A stretch of 64,000 nt of DNA from Ancylobacter sp. WKF20 (GCF_029760895.1 NZ_CP121679.1:558001-622000), one strand, 5' to 3'. Positions 1 through 8,846 are shown, counted from the first letter of the stretch. The notes: generated by a model from the letters alone, not told the origin. Translations and numbers: made by a program.

Positions 1-962
1 ACATCGACTGCCAGAAGATCCATCGAGATGCGCCCGATCAGAGGGCAGCGCTGGCCGGCCACCAACGCCGCGGCGCCGGGCCGTTGGTCCGACGCGCCGG
101 CAAGGCGGGGAAGGCCGTCGGCATAGCCGGCGGACAGGATGGCGATGCGGCTCGGCCGCCGCACGGTCTGCGCCCCGCCATAGCCGACCGTCTCTCCCTC
201 ATGCACATGGCGGAGCTGGGCGATGCGCAGGTCGAGCCGCACCACGGGCTTGAGCGGCGCGATGTCCCGGCGCGGGCGCCCGCCATAAACCACGATGCCC
301 GGCCGCACGAGGTCGAAATGCAGCGCGGCGTCGCCCATGGCGGCGGCGGAATTGGCGAGCGAGGCCGGCACATCCGGGAACAGCGCCCGCACGGCGCGGA
401 AATCCTCGAGCTGGCGGGCGGTGAGCGGGTGGTCGGGCTCATCCGCACAGGCGAGATGGCTCATCAGCAGCGCGAGGGGAAAGCCCAGATCGCCGCGTCC
501 CTCCGCGAGGCTGATCGCCTCGGTGGGGGAGAGGCCGAGCCGGTTCATGCCGGTGTCGACATGGATGGCGGCCGGCAGCGCCACCTCGCTCGCCGCGCAG
601 AAGGACTGCCAGCGGGCGATCTCCGGCAGGCTGCCCAGCACCGGGATGAGGCGTGAGTCCCGGTAGGCGGCCTCCGTGCTAGCGAACAGGCCGCTGAGCA
701 CGAAGATCTCGGCCTCCGGCAGCACGGCGCGCAGCGTGTGCGCCTCGCTCAGCAGCGCGACGAAGAAGCGGCGCGCGCCGGCCTGCCACAGCGCGGTTCC
801 CGCCTGGATGAGCCCGATGCCGTAGCCATCCCCCTTCACCACGGCGGCGACTTCCGCCGGGGCGACGCGGCGGACGATCTCGGCGAAGTTCGCGCGGAGC
901 GCACCGAGGTCGATGGTGAGCAGGCCGCCGGCTTCGGCGAGGGGAATATGGCTCTGGGTCAC
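1..962 (-). CDS. alr: Alanine racemase, 3' end beyond the window
   Basis: PLP-dependent racemase that makes D-alanine for peptidoglycan in the cytoplasm. About 320 residues are visible and the C-terminus runs off the left edge. The N-terminal part has TIDLGALRANF followed by VVKGDGYGIG, where Lys43 would hold PLP; most family members read KADAYGHG here, so the alanines are replaced by glycines. VDTGMNRLG, SNSAAA, VRPGIVVYG, SAGYADGLPR and GRISMDLLAVDV follow in family order. I chose the GTG at 962; another in-frame GTG lies at 971 and neither has a strong ribosome-binding site. The gene starts 28 bases after the dnaB stop, so the two are probably co-transcribed. The family assignment is firm and only the start is uncertain. 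Confidence 0.93.
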   Translation of the reverse strand, partial: MTQSHIPLAEAGGLLTIDLGALRANFAEIVRRVAPAEVAAVVKGDGYGIGLIQAGTALWQAGARRFFVALLSEAHTLRAVLPEAEIFVLSGLFASTEAAYRDSRLIPVLGSLPEIARWQSFCAASEVALPAAIHVDTGMNRLGLSPTEAISLAEGRGDLGFPLALLMSHLACADEPDHPLTARQLEDFRAVRALFPDVPASLANSAAAMGDAALHFDLVRPGIVVYGGRPRRDIAPLKPVVRLDLRIAQLRHVHEGETVGYGGAQTVRRPSRIAILSAGYADGLPRLAGASDQRPGAAALVAGQRCPLIGRISMDLLAVD

Positions 963-990
963 GCGGGGCACTCGATTGTGGGCCGGCCGC

Positions 991-2475
991 TCAATGCTCC
1001 GGCAGGCGGTCGCTATGGGCGAGGTTGGAGAAGCGGGTGAACTGAGCCTCGAACTGCACCTTCACCGTGCCAGTGGGGCCGTGACGCTGCTTGCCGATGA
1101 TGACTTCGGCAATGCCCTGCGCCGCCTTCATGTCCTGGTCCCACTTGAACCATTCCTCGGTGCCTTCCTTCGGCTCCTTGCCCTTCAGATAATACTCCTC
1201 GCGGAACACGAACATGACCACGTCGGCGTCCTGCTCGATGGAGCCGGATTCACGCAGGTCCGAGAGCTGCGGGCGCTTGTCATCGCGCGTCTCGACCTGA
1301 CGCGAGAGCTGGGACAGCGCCATGATCGGCACGCCCAGTTCCTTGGCCAGCGCCTTGAGGCCGGTGGTGATTTCGGTGATTTCCTGCACGCGCCCCTGCG
1401 ACGAGCTCTTGGAGGAGCCGGTGAGCAGCTGGAGATAGTCCACCACCATGAAGTCGAGGCCGCGCTGGCGCTTGAGCCGGCGGGCGCGGGCGCGCAGCTG
1501 GGCGATGGAGATGCCGCCGGTGTCGTCGATATAGAGCGGGATGGTCTGCATCATCTGCGCGCAGCTCGCGAGCTTGTCGAATTCGTGCTCGGTGATGTCG
1601 CCGCGGCGGATCTTGTAGGAGGCGATCTCGGCCTGCTCGGCCAGAATACGGGTGGCGAGCTGCTCGGCCGACATTTCCAGCGAGAAGAAGCCGACCACAC
1701 CGCCGTCGAGCGCCTTGATCGAGCCGTCCGGCAGGGTCTCGGAGCGATAGGCCGCCGCCACGTTGAAGGCGATGTTGGTGGCGAGCGAGGTCTTTCCCAT
1801 GGCCGGACGGCCGGCGAGGATGATGAGGTCGGAGGGCTGGAGGCCGCCCATCATCTGGTCGAGGTCGTCGAGGCCGGAGGCGGTGCCCGACAGATGGCCC
1901 TCGCGCTGGAAGGCGCGGCTGGCCATATCCACGGCTTCCTTCAGCGCGTCGTTGAAGCGCAGGAAGCCGCCATCGTAACGCCCGGTCTCGGCGAGCTCGT
2001 AGAGGCGCTTTTCGGCCTCCTCGATCTGGTCCTGCGGCGTCGCGTCGATGTCCGCGTCATAGGCCTCGTTGACGATCTCCTCGCCGATGGCGATGAGGTC
2101 GCGCCGCACCGAGAGGTCGTAGATGGTGCGCCCGTAATCCTCGGCGTTGATGATGGTGGTGGCTTCGGCCGCGAGGCGCGCGAGATATTGCGGCGCCGTC
2201 ATGCCGCCGACATCGAACTCCGCCGGCAGGAAGGTCTTCAGCGTCACCGGGGTGGCGACCTTGCCGGCGCGGATCAGCGCGGCCGCGGTCTCGTAGATGG
2301 TGACGTGCAGCGGCTCGAAGAAATGCTTCGGCTCAAGGAAGTCCGAGACGCGGTAGAAGGCTTCGTTATTGACCAGGATGGCGCCCAGCAGCGCCTGCTC
2401 GGCCTCGATGTTGTGAGGCGCTGTGCGGTAAGTCGTGTCGGGCGCCGCCGGGGGGCGGGCGGAGGAATCGAGCAT
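991..2475 (-). CDS. dnaB: Replicative DNA helicase DnaB
   Basis: Hexameric helicase that unwinds DNA at the replication fork and recruits primase. The 494 residues fit the usual length. The N-terminal DnaB domain starts at PHNIEAEQALLGAIL (about residue 20). The RecA-like ATPase domain carries Walker A GRPAMGKTS (about 222-230), the Walker B-type VVDYLQLL, SQLSRQVE, and DLRESGSIEQDADVV near the C-terminus. The C-terminal tail after VKVQFEAQFTRFSNL matches the family end, and no intein is inserted. It sits between cfa and alr on the same strand; a 12-bp hairpin separates it from cfa. Finding dnaB just downstream of the rpsF-rpsR-rplI cluster is common in bacteria. Confidence 0.97.
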   Translation of the reverse strand: MLDSSARPPAAPDTTYRTAPHNIEAEQALLGAILVNNEAFYRVSDFLEPKHFFEPLHVTIYETAAALIRAGKVATPVTLKTFLPAEFDVGGMTAPQYLARLAAEATTIINAEDYGRTIYDLSVRRDLIAIGEEIVNEAYDADIDATPQDQIEEAEKRLYELAETGRYDGGFLRFNDALKEAVDMASRAFQREGHLSGTASGLDDLDQMMGGLQPSDLIILAGRPAMGKTSLATNIAFNVAAAYRSETLPDGSIKALDGGVVGFFSLEMSAEQLATRILAEQAEIASYKIRRGDITEHEFDKLASCAQMMQTIPLYIDDTGGISIAQLRARARRLKRQRGLDFMVVDYLQLLTGSSKSSSQGRVQEITEITTGLKALAKELGVPIMALSQLSRQVETRDDKRPQLSDLRESGSIEQDADVVMFVFREEYYLKGKEPKEGTEEWFKWDQDMKAAQGIAEVIIGKQRHGPTGTVKVQFEAQFTRFSNLAHSDRLPEH

Positions 2476-2581
2476 GGCGTATCCGGGTGTGCAGAGGCTG
2501 GGCTACAGCTAACGCCACCCCGGCGACCGAGTCCGGGCGAATCGCGTGCGTCCTATTTTGTCTTGTGGAGCGCCTGTGGAA

Positions 2582-2610
2582 AGCGGAATCCCGCTTGACG
2601 GGATTCCGCT
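2582..2610 (-). terminator. Perfect 12-bp hairpin between cfa and dnaB
   Basis: The arms 2582-2593 and 2599-2610 are exact reverse complements (AGCGGAATCCCG type) around a 5-base loop. On the minus strand only a short TTTCC follows, so it is a weak intrinsic terminator or an RNA-processing hairpin. It sits 31 bases after the cfa stop and about 105 bases before dnaB. Confidence 0.5.
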
Positions 2611-2640
2611 CCGGCAGGGCTGGTAGCCGGCTCCGACCCA

Positions 2641-3900
2641 TCACTCGCCCGCGAGGCGCAGGCCGGGGCGGTGGCGGTTCTCCATCCGGGCGAGCGCCGC
2701 CTCGGCCTCGGCGATGTAGCCGCGCGTCATCGGCACCACCCCCTCGCGCTTGGCGAGCTGGAACTGGAAGATCATCATGCCCTGATGGCGGAACGCCATC
2801 TCGGAGGAGGCGAGGTAGAACTCGAACATGCGCACGAAGCGCGCATCGTAGAGCCGTTCCACCTCCTCGCGATGGGCGAGGAAGCGCTCGCGCCAGGCCT
2901 TCAGCGTCTCGGCATAATGCAGGCGCAGGATCTCGACATCGGTGACATAGAGGCCTGCCCGTTCGATGGCCGGCAGCACCTCGGACAGCGCCGGGATGTA
3001 GCCGCCGGGGAAGATGTATTTGGCGATCCACGGGTTGGTGATGCCGGGCCCTTCCGAGCGGCCGATGGCGTGGATGAGGGCGACGCCGTCCTCTTTCAGC
3101 AGGCTCGCCACCTTGCCGAAATACTCGTCGTAATGGCCGACGCCGACATGCTCGAACATACCGACCGAGACGATGCGGTCGAAGGGGCCGGGCGTGTCGC
3201 GGTAATCCTGCAGGCGGAAGTCGGCACGGCCGGCAAGGCCGCGCTCGACCGCGCGGTGGCGGGCAACGCCGAGCTGCTCCTGCGAGAGGGTGACGCCGGT
3301 GACGCGGGCGCCGGCATTCTCCGCGAGATAAAGCCCCATGCCACCCCAGCCGCAGCCAATGTCGAGCGCGGTGAGGTCCGGCTTGTCGAACAGCAGCTTG
3401 GCGGCGATGTGGCGCTTCTTGGCGAGCTGCGCGTCGTCCAGCGACTGGTCCGGGCGCTCGAAATAGGCGCAGGAATATTGCCGGTCGGCATCGAGGAAGA
3501 GGGAGTAGAGCCGGCCATCGAGGTCGTAATGGTGGGCGACGTTCTGCTGCGAGCGTTCCCGCGGGTTGAACTGGGCGAGGCGCCGGAACAGGAAGCGCAG
3601 CTTCATCAGGAATTTCGCGCTGGCGCTGGGCACCGCGAGGCCGACCTGCGCCATGAGCAGGGCCAGCACCTCGGCAAGATCACCCTGTTCGATGACAAGG
3701 CCGCCTTCCATATAGGCCTCGCCGAGCTTCAATTCGGGATCGAGGCCCACCTGGCGCTGCCATTCCGGTGAGGTGAAGCGCATCGCGAGAGCCGGGCCGC
3801 TGCCATCGCCGAAGGTGGCGCGACGGCCGGAGGCGAAGGTGACGGTGAGATTGCCGCGCCGGACGACGCGGGAAATGACCTGCAGAAGCACCCTTTCCAT
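2641..3900 (-). CDS. cfa: Cyclopropane-fatty-acyl-phospholipid synthase
   Basis: SAM-dependent enzyme that adds a methylene bridge to unsaturated acyl chains of membrane phospholipids, typically in stationary phase or acid stress. The 419 residues match the CFA synthase/mycolic acid methyltransferase family. An N-terminal non-catalytic part (residues 1-115) precedes HHYDLDGRLYSLFLD and YSCAYFE. The SAM motif LDIGCGWGGMG lies near 179-189, with GVTLSQEQ, VSVGMFEHVG and IFPGGYIP after it, all typical of CFA synthases. It is preceded by its own upstream region with a 14-bp palindrome and followed by a hairpin, so it is probably a single-gene unit. Alternative: a general class I methyltransferase, but the FEHVG and YFE motifs favour Cfa. 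Confidence 0.93.
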   Translation of the reverse strand: MERVLLQVISRVVRRGNLTVTFASGRRATFGDGSGPALAMRFTSPEWQRQVGLDPELKLGEAYMEGGLVIEQGDLAEVLALLMAQVGLAVPSASAKFLMKLRFLFRRLAQFNPRERSQQNVAHHYDLDGRLYSLFLDADRQYSCAYFERPDQSLDDAQLAKKRHIAAKLLFDKPDLTALDIGCGWGGMGLYLAENAGARVTGVTLSQEQLGVARHRAVERGLAGRADFRLQDYRDTPGPFDRIVSVGMFEHVGVGHYDEYFGKVASLLKEDGVALIHAIGRSEGPGITNPWIAKYIFPGGYIPALSEVLPAIERAGLYVTDVEILRLHYAETLKAWRERFLAHREEVERLYDARFVRMFEFYLASSEMAFRHQGMMIFQFQLAKREGVVPMTRGYIAEAEAALARMENRHRPGLRLAGE

Positions 3901-3993
3901 GGTCCACTCCGACCACAGGCAGTCGTTCGGCGGCCAGCCGTTGCGGCCAGTATCCGGGCGGTAACTGCCTGCCCATTCGTTGGGCTTGTCTAG

Positions 3994-4007
3994 ATGATGG
4001 CCATCAT
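3994..4007. promoter_or_regulatory. 14-bp perfect palindrome upstream of cfa
   Basis: ATGATGGCCATCAT reads the same on both strands. It lies about 95 bases upstream of the cfa start and outside any gene, in a GC-rich background where such an AT-rich dyad stands out. It could be an operator for cfa. No regulator is identified. Confidence 0.35.
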
Positions 4008-4056
4008 TGCATCACACCAATTCCTTCCTCGCAACACGCGTAGATTGCAGCAATGC

Positions 4057-4087
4057 AAAAAAGCCCGGCCGCCGAAGCGACCGGGCT
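4057..4087 (-). terminator. Intrinsic terminator after rplI
   Basis: AGCCCGG (4062-4068) pairs with CCGGGCT (4081-4087), with further pairs inside after one mismatch. On the minus strand the stem is followed by six T (4057-4062 on the complement). It lies 33 bases beyond the rplI stop and closes the rpsF-rplI operon. Confidence 0.85.
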
Positions 4088-4119
4088 ACGCAATTTGGCG
4101 TATTCCGCTAGGGAATACT

Positions 4120-4686
4120 TCAGGCCTGCTCGTCTTCGGCCTCTTCCTCGGCTTCCGCCGGGGCCTCATACTCGTCCTCGTCCTCGTCGTCATCGCGACG
4201 GACCGAGAGGTCTTCGCCACGGGACTGACGCTCGGCTTCCTCGGCGCTGCGGGCGACGTTCGCGCTGATGTTCACCTCGACCTCGGGGTGCAGCGTCACC
4301 GGCACGCTGTGCAGGCCGATGGTCTTGATCGGCTGGTTCAGCGCGATCTGGCGGCGCTCGACGGTGAAGCCGGCGGCGGTCAGGGCGTCAGCGATGTCGC
4401 GGGTCGAGACCGAGCCGTAGAGCTGGCCGGTTTCGCCGGCCTGGCGCACCAGCACGACGATGGTGCCGCGGAGCTTCTCGCCGACCTTCACCGCCTCGTT
4501 CTTGAGCTCGAGGTTGCGGGTCTCGAGCTGGGCCTTCATCGAGTCGAAGCGGGTCTTGTTTTCCTTGGTCGCGCGCAGCGCCTTGCCCGAGGGCAGCAGG
4601 AAGTTGCGGGCGAACCCGTCCTTGACGCGAACCACTTCGCCCATCTGGCCAAGCTTGGCCACGCGCTCCAGCAGAATGACTTCCAT
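4120..4686 (-). CDS. rplI: 50S ribosomal protein L9
   Basis: Large-subunit protein that binds 23S rRNA and helps keep the reading frame. 188 residues. The start [19 protein letters not shown] and [20 protein letters not shown] are the L9 N-terminal rRNA-binding domain. The long helix and the C-terminal domain ([29 protein letters not shown]) follow. After about residue 155 comes an acidic tail very rich in Asp and Glu ([12 protein letters not shown] onwards), longer than in E. coli L9, which has about 149 residues. The frame stays open far upstream into the DUF2232 gene, so the start must be placed by homology at the ATG at 4686. It is last in the rpsF-rpsR-DUF2232-rplI operon, followed by a good terminator. 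Confidence 0.97.
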   Translation of the reverse strand: MEVILLERVAKLGQMGEVVRVKDGFARNFLLPSGKALRATKENKTRFDSMKAQLETRNLELKNEAVKVGEKLRGTIVVLVRQAGETGQLYGSVSTRDIADALTAAGFTVERRQIALNQPIKTIGLHSVPVTLHPEVEVNISANVARSAEEAERQSRGEDLSVRRDDDEDEDEYEAPAEAEEEAEDEQA

Positions 4687-4739
4687 TTCAGTTCTCCATT
4701 CGATCGTTCGATTTGAATAAGTCGGTAGGGTTCGGGCGT

Positions 4740-5696
4740 TCAGGCTTCGTTGGCGGCCGGCGGTACGCCGGGCCCGCCGCGCGGAAAGCGACGCCGAATG
4801 CCGAAGAGGGTCTCGACCGCGCCGAGCAGCGCCAGCAGCGCGAAGGGCCAGCCAAGGACGAGGGCGGCGATCCACACCGTGGCGAGCACCAGCGTGCGGC
4901 CGCCGGCCCCGCGGGTGATCCAGTGCAGCGTGGCGAGGCCGACAAAGGCGAGCGCCATCAGCAGCGTGGCGCCGAGCAGCTCGCACACGAGGCCGATAAA
5001 GCCGGAGGCGAGGGCCGAGCCGAGGAACGCGCCGGCGAGCAGGGCGACGCTCGCCTGCGGCAGGCTGATGCTGGCGAGGTCCGGCCAGGGGCGCATCAGC
5101 CGGCCGGACATGCGCGCCACATGAGCGGCAATCCACAGATTGACGATCTGCGTGACCATGGTGATCAGCGCGGCCGCCGGCGGCATGACGGTGACCAGAA
5201 GGTCGATCAGGCGCGCCGTGTCGGCATCCGCCGGGGTGGCGGGATCGGCGTTCAGCATGGTCTGGAACAGCGAGCGCAGCGCCGCCTGATAGTCCTCGAA
5301 GCTTCCGGCCACCAGCGGGATCAGCGCGGCGACCGCGAGGCAACCCAGCACGGCGGCGGCGAGCACGATCCGCCCGACCGGGAACCACACCAGCGGCCCG
5401 TCCGGCGTCTCCTGCCGCGCCATCAGCGCGAGATAGGCGAGGACATAGGCGGGAAGGCCAACGCCGGCGACATAGGCCAGCATCAGCTCAAGGCCGAAGC
5501 CGAGGCCGAGTGCCACGGCGGCGGCCGAGCCCGCGACCAGCGCGGCGATCTGCGACCAGCCGAGACCAACGATGAGGATGGGCAGGGGAGCGAGATAGAA
5601 CAGGGGCAAAGCCAGCGTGGTTCCGGTGGACACACTGGCCACCAGAAGGGCGGACGCCGCACCGGCGCCGAACGCAATAAGCCAAACCTGAACCAT
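4740..5696 (-). CDS. DUF2232 multi-pass membrane protein
   Basis: 318 residues, almost wholly hydrophobic, with about eight predicted membrane segments (for example 5-25, 34-56, 58-80 and 106-130 by eye). It resembles the DUF2232/YybS family of inner-membrane proteins, whose function is not established. A family member between rpsR and rplI is a recurring arrangement in alphaproteobacteria. It is separated from rpsR by about 150 bases holding a hairpin and from rplI by 53 bases. The opening [15 protein letters not shown] behaves as the first membrane segment; no cleavable signal or catalytic motif is visible. The C-terminus [13 protein letters not shown] is basic and probably cytoplasmic. Co-transcription with ribosomal genes suggests a growth-linked role, but that is an inference. 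Confidence 0.75.
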   Translation of the reverse strand: MVQVWLIAFGAGAASALLVASVSTGTTLALPLFYLAPLPILIVGLGWSQIAALVAGSAAAVALGLGFGLELMLAYVAGVGLPAYVLAYLALMARQETPDGPLVWFPVGRIVLAAAVLGCLAVAALIPLVAGSFEDYQAALRSLFQTMLNADPATPADADTARLIDLLVTVMPPAAALITMVTQIVNLWIAAHVARMSGRLMRPWPDLASISLPQASVALLAGAFLGSALASGFIGLVCELLGATLLMALAFVGLATLHWITRGAGGRTLVLATVWIAALVLGWPFALLALLGAVETLFGIRRRFPRGGPGVPPAANEA

Positions 5697-5808
5697 CGAC
5701 GAGCTGTCCCGCTTGGGCGGTTAGAGGCGGATCCACGTCCACCCCAGCCAAGGCCCGCGGGACCACCCCGAAGACCTGTCGGATATGAGACTGCCCGAAG
5801 GCAGCAGA

Positions 5809-5834
5809 CCATCCCCGGCCGGAGCCGGGGATGG
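5809..5834 (-). other. 11-bp hairpin between rpsR and the DUF2232 gene
   Basis: Arms 5809-5819 and 5824-5834 (CCATCCCCGGC type) are perfect complements with a 4-base loop. No T-run follows on the minus strand, so it is more likely an mRNA-stability or attenuation element inside the operon than a full terminator. It lies 14 bases beyond the rpsR stop. Confidence 0.45.
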
Positions 5835-5848
5835 AAAGCGTTACGCGA

Positions 5849-6118
5849 TCAGCGGATCACGAAGGGCAGCAGGCCGAGGAAGCGGGCGCGCTTGATGGCC
5901 TGGGCCAGCTCACGCTGCTTCTTGGCGGACACCGCCGTGATGCGGGACGGGACGATCTTGCCGCGCTCGGAAATGTAGCGCTGCAGCAGACGCACGTCCT
6001 TGTAGTCGATCTTCGGCGCATTGGCGCCCGAGAACGGGCAGGTCTTGCGACGACGGAAGAAAGGACGACGAGCGCCCGACGTGTTCGCGGCAGCGCCGCC
6101 AGTACCACCGAATGCCAT
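5849..6118 (-). CDS. rpsR: 30S ribosomal protein S18
   Basis: Small-subunit protein that pairs with S6 on the platform of the 30S subunit. 89 residues. Family signatures are [34 protein letters not shown] and [20 protein letters not shown], ending LLPFV. The ATG at 6118 shares one base with the TGA stop of rpsF (TGATG), so I prefer it to the GTG one codon upstream; this implies translational coupling. The position directly after rpsF is the normal bacterial arrangement, matching their S6:S18 heterodimer. Confidence 0.97.
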   Translation of the reverse strand: MAFGGTGGAAANTSGARRPFFRRRKTCPFSGANAPKIDYKDVRLLQRYISERGKIVPSRITAVSAKKQRELAQAIKRARFLGLLPFVIR

Positions 6119-6603
6119 CACTCAGTCTCCACGCTGGCCGGAGCCTCTTCACGCTCGCGGCGCGGGCCGCGATCACCACGGTCGCCGCGATCGCCACCGA
6201 AGCTGCGGCCGCCGCCACCAAAGCCACGATCGCCGCCGAAGCCGCGATCACCGAAGCCGCGGTCGCCGCGGTCGTCACGGTCGCGCTTCTGCAGCATGAC
6301 CGACTGGCCTTCCTCGAGCGTCTCGACGCGGATGGTGAGGAAGCGGAGCACGTCTTCGTCGATGCGCATCTGGCGCTCCATCTCGGCGACGGCCGGAGCC
6401 GGGGCGTCGATGTTGAGCAGCGAGAAGTGCGCCTTGCGATTCTTGCGAACGCGGTAGGTGAGGGTCTTCACACCCCAATATTCGGTCTTGGTGACCGAAC
6501 CACCATTCGCCTCGATAACGCCCTTGAAGCGGGCGGTGAGTTCCTCGACCTGCTGCGCCGTGACATCCTGGCGCGCGAGGAACACATGCTCATAGAGAGC
6601 CAT
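6118..6603 (-). CDS. rpsF: 30S ribosomal protein S6 with an RG-rich tail
   Basis: Small-subunit protein that forms a heterodimer with S18. 161 residues. The S6 fold runs from [13 protein letters not shown] to [16 protein letters not shown] (about 1-100). After it comes a tail of Asp-Arg-Gly-Phe-Gly repeats ([19 protein letters not shown], about 115-150), then [16 protein letters not shown]-rich S6 tails occur in Hyphomicrobiales, but the repeat number here is worth noting. The start is fixed by homology at the ATG at 6603, preceded by AGGAAAGG about 8 bases upstream; the frame is open further upstream, but that part is not S6-like. It is the first gene of the operon, with promoter and leader described separately. 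Confidence 0.96.
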   Translation of the reverse strand: MALYEHVFLARQDVTAQQVEELTARFKGVIEANGGSVTKTEYWGVKTLTYRVRKNRKAHFSLLNIDAPAPAVAEMERQMRIDEDVLRFLTIRVETLEEGQSVMLQKRDRDDRGDRGFGDRGFGGDRGFGGGGRSFGGDRGDRGDRGPRREREEAPASVETE

Positions 6604-6662
6604 GTCTCGTGCCTTTCCTATAGGTTCCGCACAATTGCGGCCATCATCCCGGCGCCGAGCCC

Positions 6663-6686
6663 TTCGAGCCTCGGGAAAGGCTCGAA
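6663..6686 (-). promoter_or_regulatory. Leader hairpin of the rpsF operon
   Basis: TTCGAGCCT (6663-6671) and AGGCTCGAA (6678-6686) are perfect 9-bp arms with a 6-base loop. It lies in the 5' untranslated leader, about 60 bases before rpsF. Many bacteria use an rpsF leader element bound by S6:S18 for feedback control. Whether this hairpin is that element cannot be told by eye. Confidence 0.4.
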
Positions 6687-6800
6687 CAATCTCGAAGGCG
6701 GGGACACGGGACGGCGGAGATCGGGTGATTCCTGCCACACCGGCAAAATGCCAAAGCGTAGCCGTCCGTTCAGCCCCCGGCCGGGACTGACAGTGGCGCG

Positions 6801-6828
6801 CTTATACGCGCAATCGCTGCAAAATCAA
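6801..6828 (-). promoter_or_regulatory. Sigma-70-type promoter for rpsF operon
   Basis: On the minus strand TTGATT (6828-6823), a 16-base spacer and TATAAG (6806-6801). A start near 6794 would give a leader of about 190 bases before rpsF. It is among the best consensus matches seen in the window. Confidence 0.6.
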
Positions 6829-6890
6829 GAGCGGCGCCCGCGCGAGGCTTGCGGGGCAGGCGGACGTCTATGAAGCACCGGCAGGCGCGG

Positions 6891-7748
6891 CTAGCCCTGA
6901 GCCGCGAGGATCTGCACCACGGCGCAGCTTTCCATGCACACGCGGTTACGCCCGGCGCGCTTGGCGGCATAGAGCGCGGTGTCGGCGCGCTGGATGAGGG
7001 AGGCGGCGTCGTCGTCCGCGCGCAGTTCCGCTACGCCGACGCTTATGGTCAGCGAGACCAGCTCACCCTCCTTGAAGACGCGCAAGTCTGCAACGAGCAG
7101 GCGCAGCCGCTCGGCCGCCTGCACCGCCTGGTCGATGCGGGTCGAGGGGGCGATGACGGTGAACTCCTCGCCGCCGATGCGGAAGGCGATGTCGGTATCC
7201 CGCCGGCCGCGCCTCAGCGCCTTGCCGATCTGGCGCAGCGCCTCGTCGCCCCAGTCATGGCCATGGGCGTCATTGATCCTTTTGAAGTGGTCGATGTCGA
7301 ACAGCATTACCGCCAGAGGCTGGTCGCGCCGGCGCGCGATCTCGATGCGCTCGGCCATCGCCATGTCGAAGCTGCGCCGGTTCGGCAGGCCGGTCAGCGT
7401 ATCGGTGAAGGCGGCCTTCTTGAGGTCGGCGACCTTCAGCGGGTCACCGAGCGAATCCCGCGTGAGAAGGATCATCGCCAGCATGGTGATGCTGCCGCAA
7501 AGGCTGACCACCGGCATGAGAATGTCGATGTCGTCATGCTCGAACTGGCTGTGCTCCTGAAAATAATGCAGCGCCAGATAGGCATAGAGGAGTGAGGTTC
7601 CGGCCATCAGCGTGGCGAGGACGCGCCAGGCCCGGCGGATGCGCCGTGGCGCCCCGCGGCCGAGCCAGATGACGAGCGCCGCCGAGACCAGCCCGATGGC
7701 GACGGCGACAAAGCTACCAAAGAGGATCAGCGCTTCCAGCATGCTCAT
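6891..7748 (-). CDS. Membrane-anchored diguanylate cyclase (GGDEF)
   Basis: Makes cyclic di-GMP from two GTP; this messenger controls motility and biofilm in many proteobacteria. 285 residues. Three hydrophobic segments (about 5-30, 42-62 and 76-96) form the N-terminal sensor/anchor. The GGDEF domain starts at FTDTLTGLPNRRSFD (about 114) with DIDHFKRINDAHGHDWGDEAL. The active-site loop reads RIGGEEF (GGEEF at 192-196), a catalytically competent variant. RDTD at 183-186, five residues upstream, fits the inhibitory I-site, so product inhibition is likely. No EAL domain is present, and the membrane part resembles no named sensor domain that I can identify. It is a single gene, divergent from fabD. 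Confidence 0.93.
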   Translation of the reverse strand: MSMLEALILFGSFVAVAIGLVSAALVIWLGRGAPRRIRRAWRVLATLMAGTSLLYAYLALHYFQEHSQFEHDDIDILMPVVSLCGSITMLAMILLTRDSLGDPLKVADLKKAAFTDTLTGLPNRRSFDMAMAERIEIARRRDQPLAVMLFDIDHFKRINDAHGHDWGDEALRQIGKALRRGRRDTDIAFRIGGEEFTVIAPSTRIDQAVQAAERLRLLVADLRVFKEGELVSLTISVGVAELRADDDAASLIQRADTALYAAKRAGRNRVCMESCAVVQILAAQG

Positions 7749-7895
7749 GGGCTAAACCCGGCAGCTTGCTCGAAGCTGGCCGGCATGGGGACGGGCTTTT
7801 CCCCCATGAAACTTGACAGCCGGGCCGGGGCGGTGTTCCTGCGCCCGCCTATTCTTAACGAATGGCCAATGTTAGCGAATGGACAGCGTCACGAT

Positions 7896-8846
7896 ATGAG
7901 CAGCGCCTTTGTGTTCCCCGGTCAGGGCAGCCAGGCGGTCGGCATGGGCAAGGCCCTCGCCGACAACTTCGCCGCCGCCCGCGTGGTCTTCCAGGAAGTG
8001 GACGAGGCGCTGGGCGAAAAGCTCTCCGCCATCATGTGGGACGGCCCGATCGAGACGCTGACGCTCACCGCCAACACCCAGCCTGCGCTGATGGCGGCCT
8101 CGCTCGCCGCGCTGCGGGTGCTGGAGAGCGAGGCGGGCCTCGATCTCACCCGTGACGCCGCCTTCGTCGCCGGCCATTCGCTCGGCGAATATTCCGCGCT
8201 CGCCGCCGCCGGCACCTTCTCCATCGCCGATACCGCCCGGCTGCTGCGCCTGCGCGGCACCGCCATGCAGGCGGCGACGCCGGTCGGCACCGGCGCCATG
8301 GCGGCGATTCTCGGTCTCGACTTCGATAAGGTCGCCGCCGTGGCCGCCGAAGCCGCGCAGGGCGAGGTCTGCGACGTCGCCAATGACAACGCGCCCGGCC
8401 AGGTCGTGGTCTCCGGCCATGCCGCCGCCGTGGCGCGCGCCTGCGAGATCGCCAAGCGCGAAGGTGCAGCCCGCGCCGTGCTGCTCACCGTCTCCGCGCC
8501 GTTCCATTGCAGCCTGATCGCCTCCGCGGCCGATGCCATGGCCGAGGCGCTCGCCAGCGTCGAGATGCGCGCGCCGAAGGTGCCGCTGGTCGCCAACGTG
8601 ACCGCTGCCCCGGTGACCGACCCGGCCGAGATTCGCTCTTTGCTGGTGAAGCAGGTAACGAGCACGGTGCGCTGGCGCGAGAGCGTCGCCTTCATGGCGG
8701 GCGCGGGCGTGACGCGGCTTGTCGAGGTTGGCACCGGCAAGGTGCTCTCCGGCCTCACCAAGCGCATCGCCCGCGAGGTCGCCTCCGCCAATGTCGGCAC
8801 CCCCGAGGATGTGGCGGCCTTCGCCGCCGCGCCGGTGGTGGCCTGA
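7896..8846 (+). CDS. fabD: Malonyl-CoA:ACP transacylase
   Basis: Transfers malonyl from CoA to acyl carrier protein, giving the extender unit of type II fatty acid synthesis. 316 residues, the family size. FVFPGQGSQAVGMG opens the protein; the nucleophile is Ser95 in FVAGHSLGEYSA; the partner His is in APFHCSLI (about 205), and VVSGH precedes it. I chose the ATG at 7896 by homology because the open frame runs about 110 bases further upstream without family similarity. It is followed by fabG after 30 bases and belongs to the fabD-fabG-acpP-fabF cluster. Confidence 0.96.
   Translation: MSSAFVFPGQGSQAVGMGKALADNFAAARVVFQEVDEALGEKLSAIMWDGPIETLTLTANTQPALMAASLAALRVLESEAGLDLTRDAAFVAGHSLGEYSALAAAGTFSIADTARLLRLRGTAMQAATPVGTGAMAAILGLDFDKVAAVAAEAAQGEVCDVANDNAPGQVVVSGHAAAVARACEIAKREGAARAVLLTVSAPFHCSLIASAADAMAEALASVEMRAPKVPLVANVTAAPVTDPAEIRSLLVKQVTSTVRWRESVAFMAGAGVTRLVEVGTGKVLSGLTKRIAREVASANVGTPEDVAAFAAAPVVA

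Noticed and set aside
2476..3031. Open frame on the minus strand spanning the cfa/dnaB junction
   Set aside because: It is an out-of-frame shadow of cfa and dnaB ends with no family signature.
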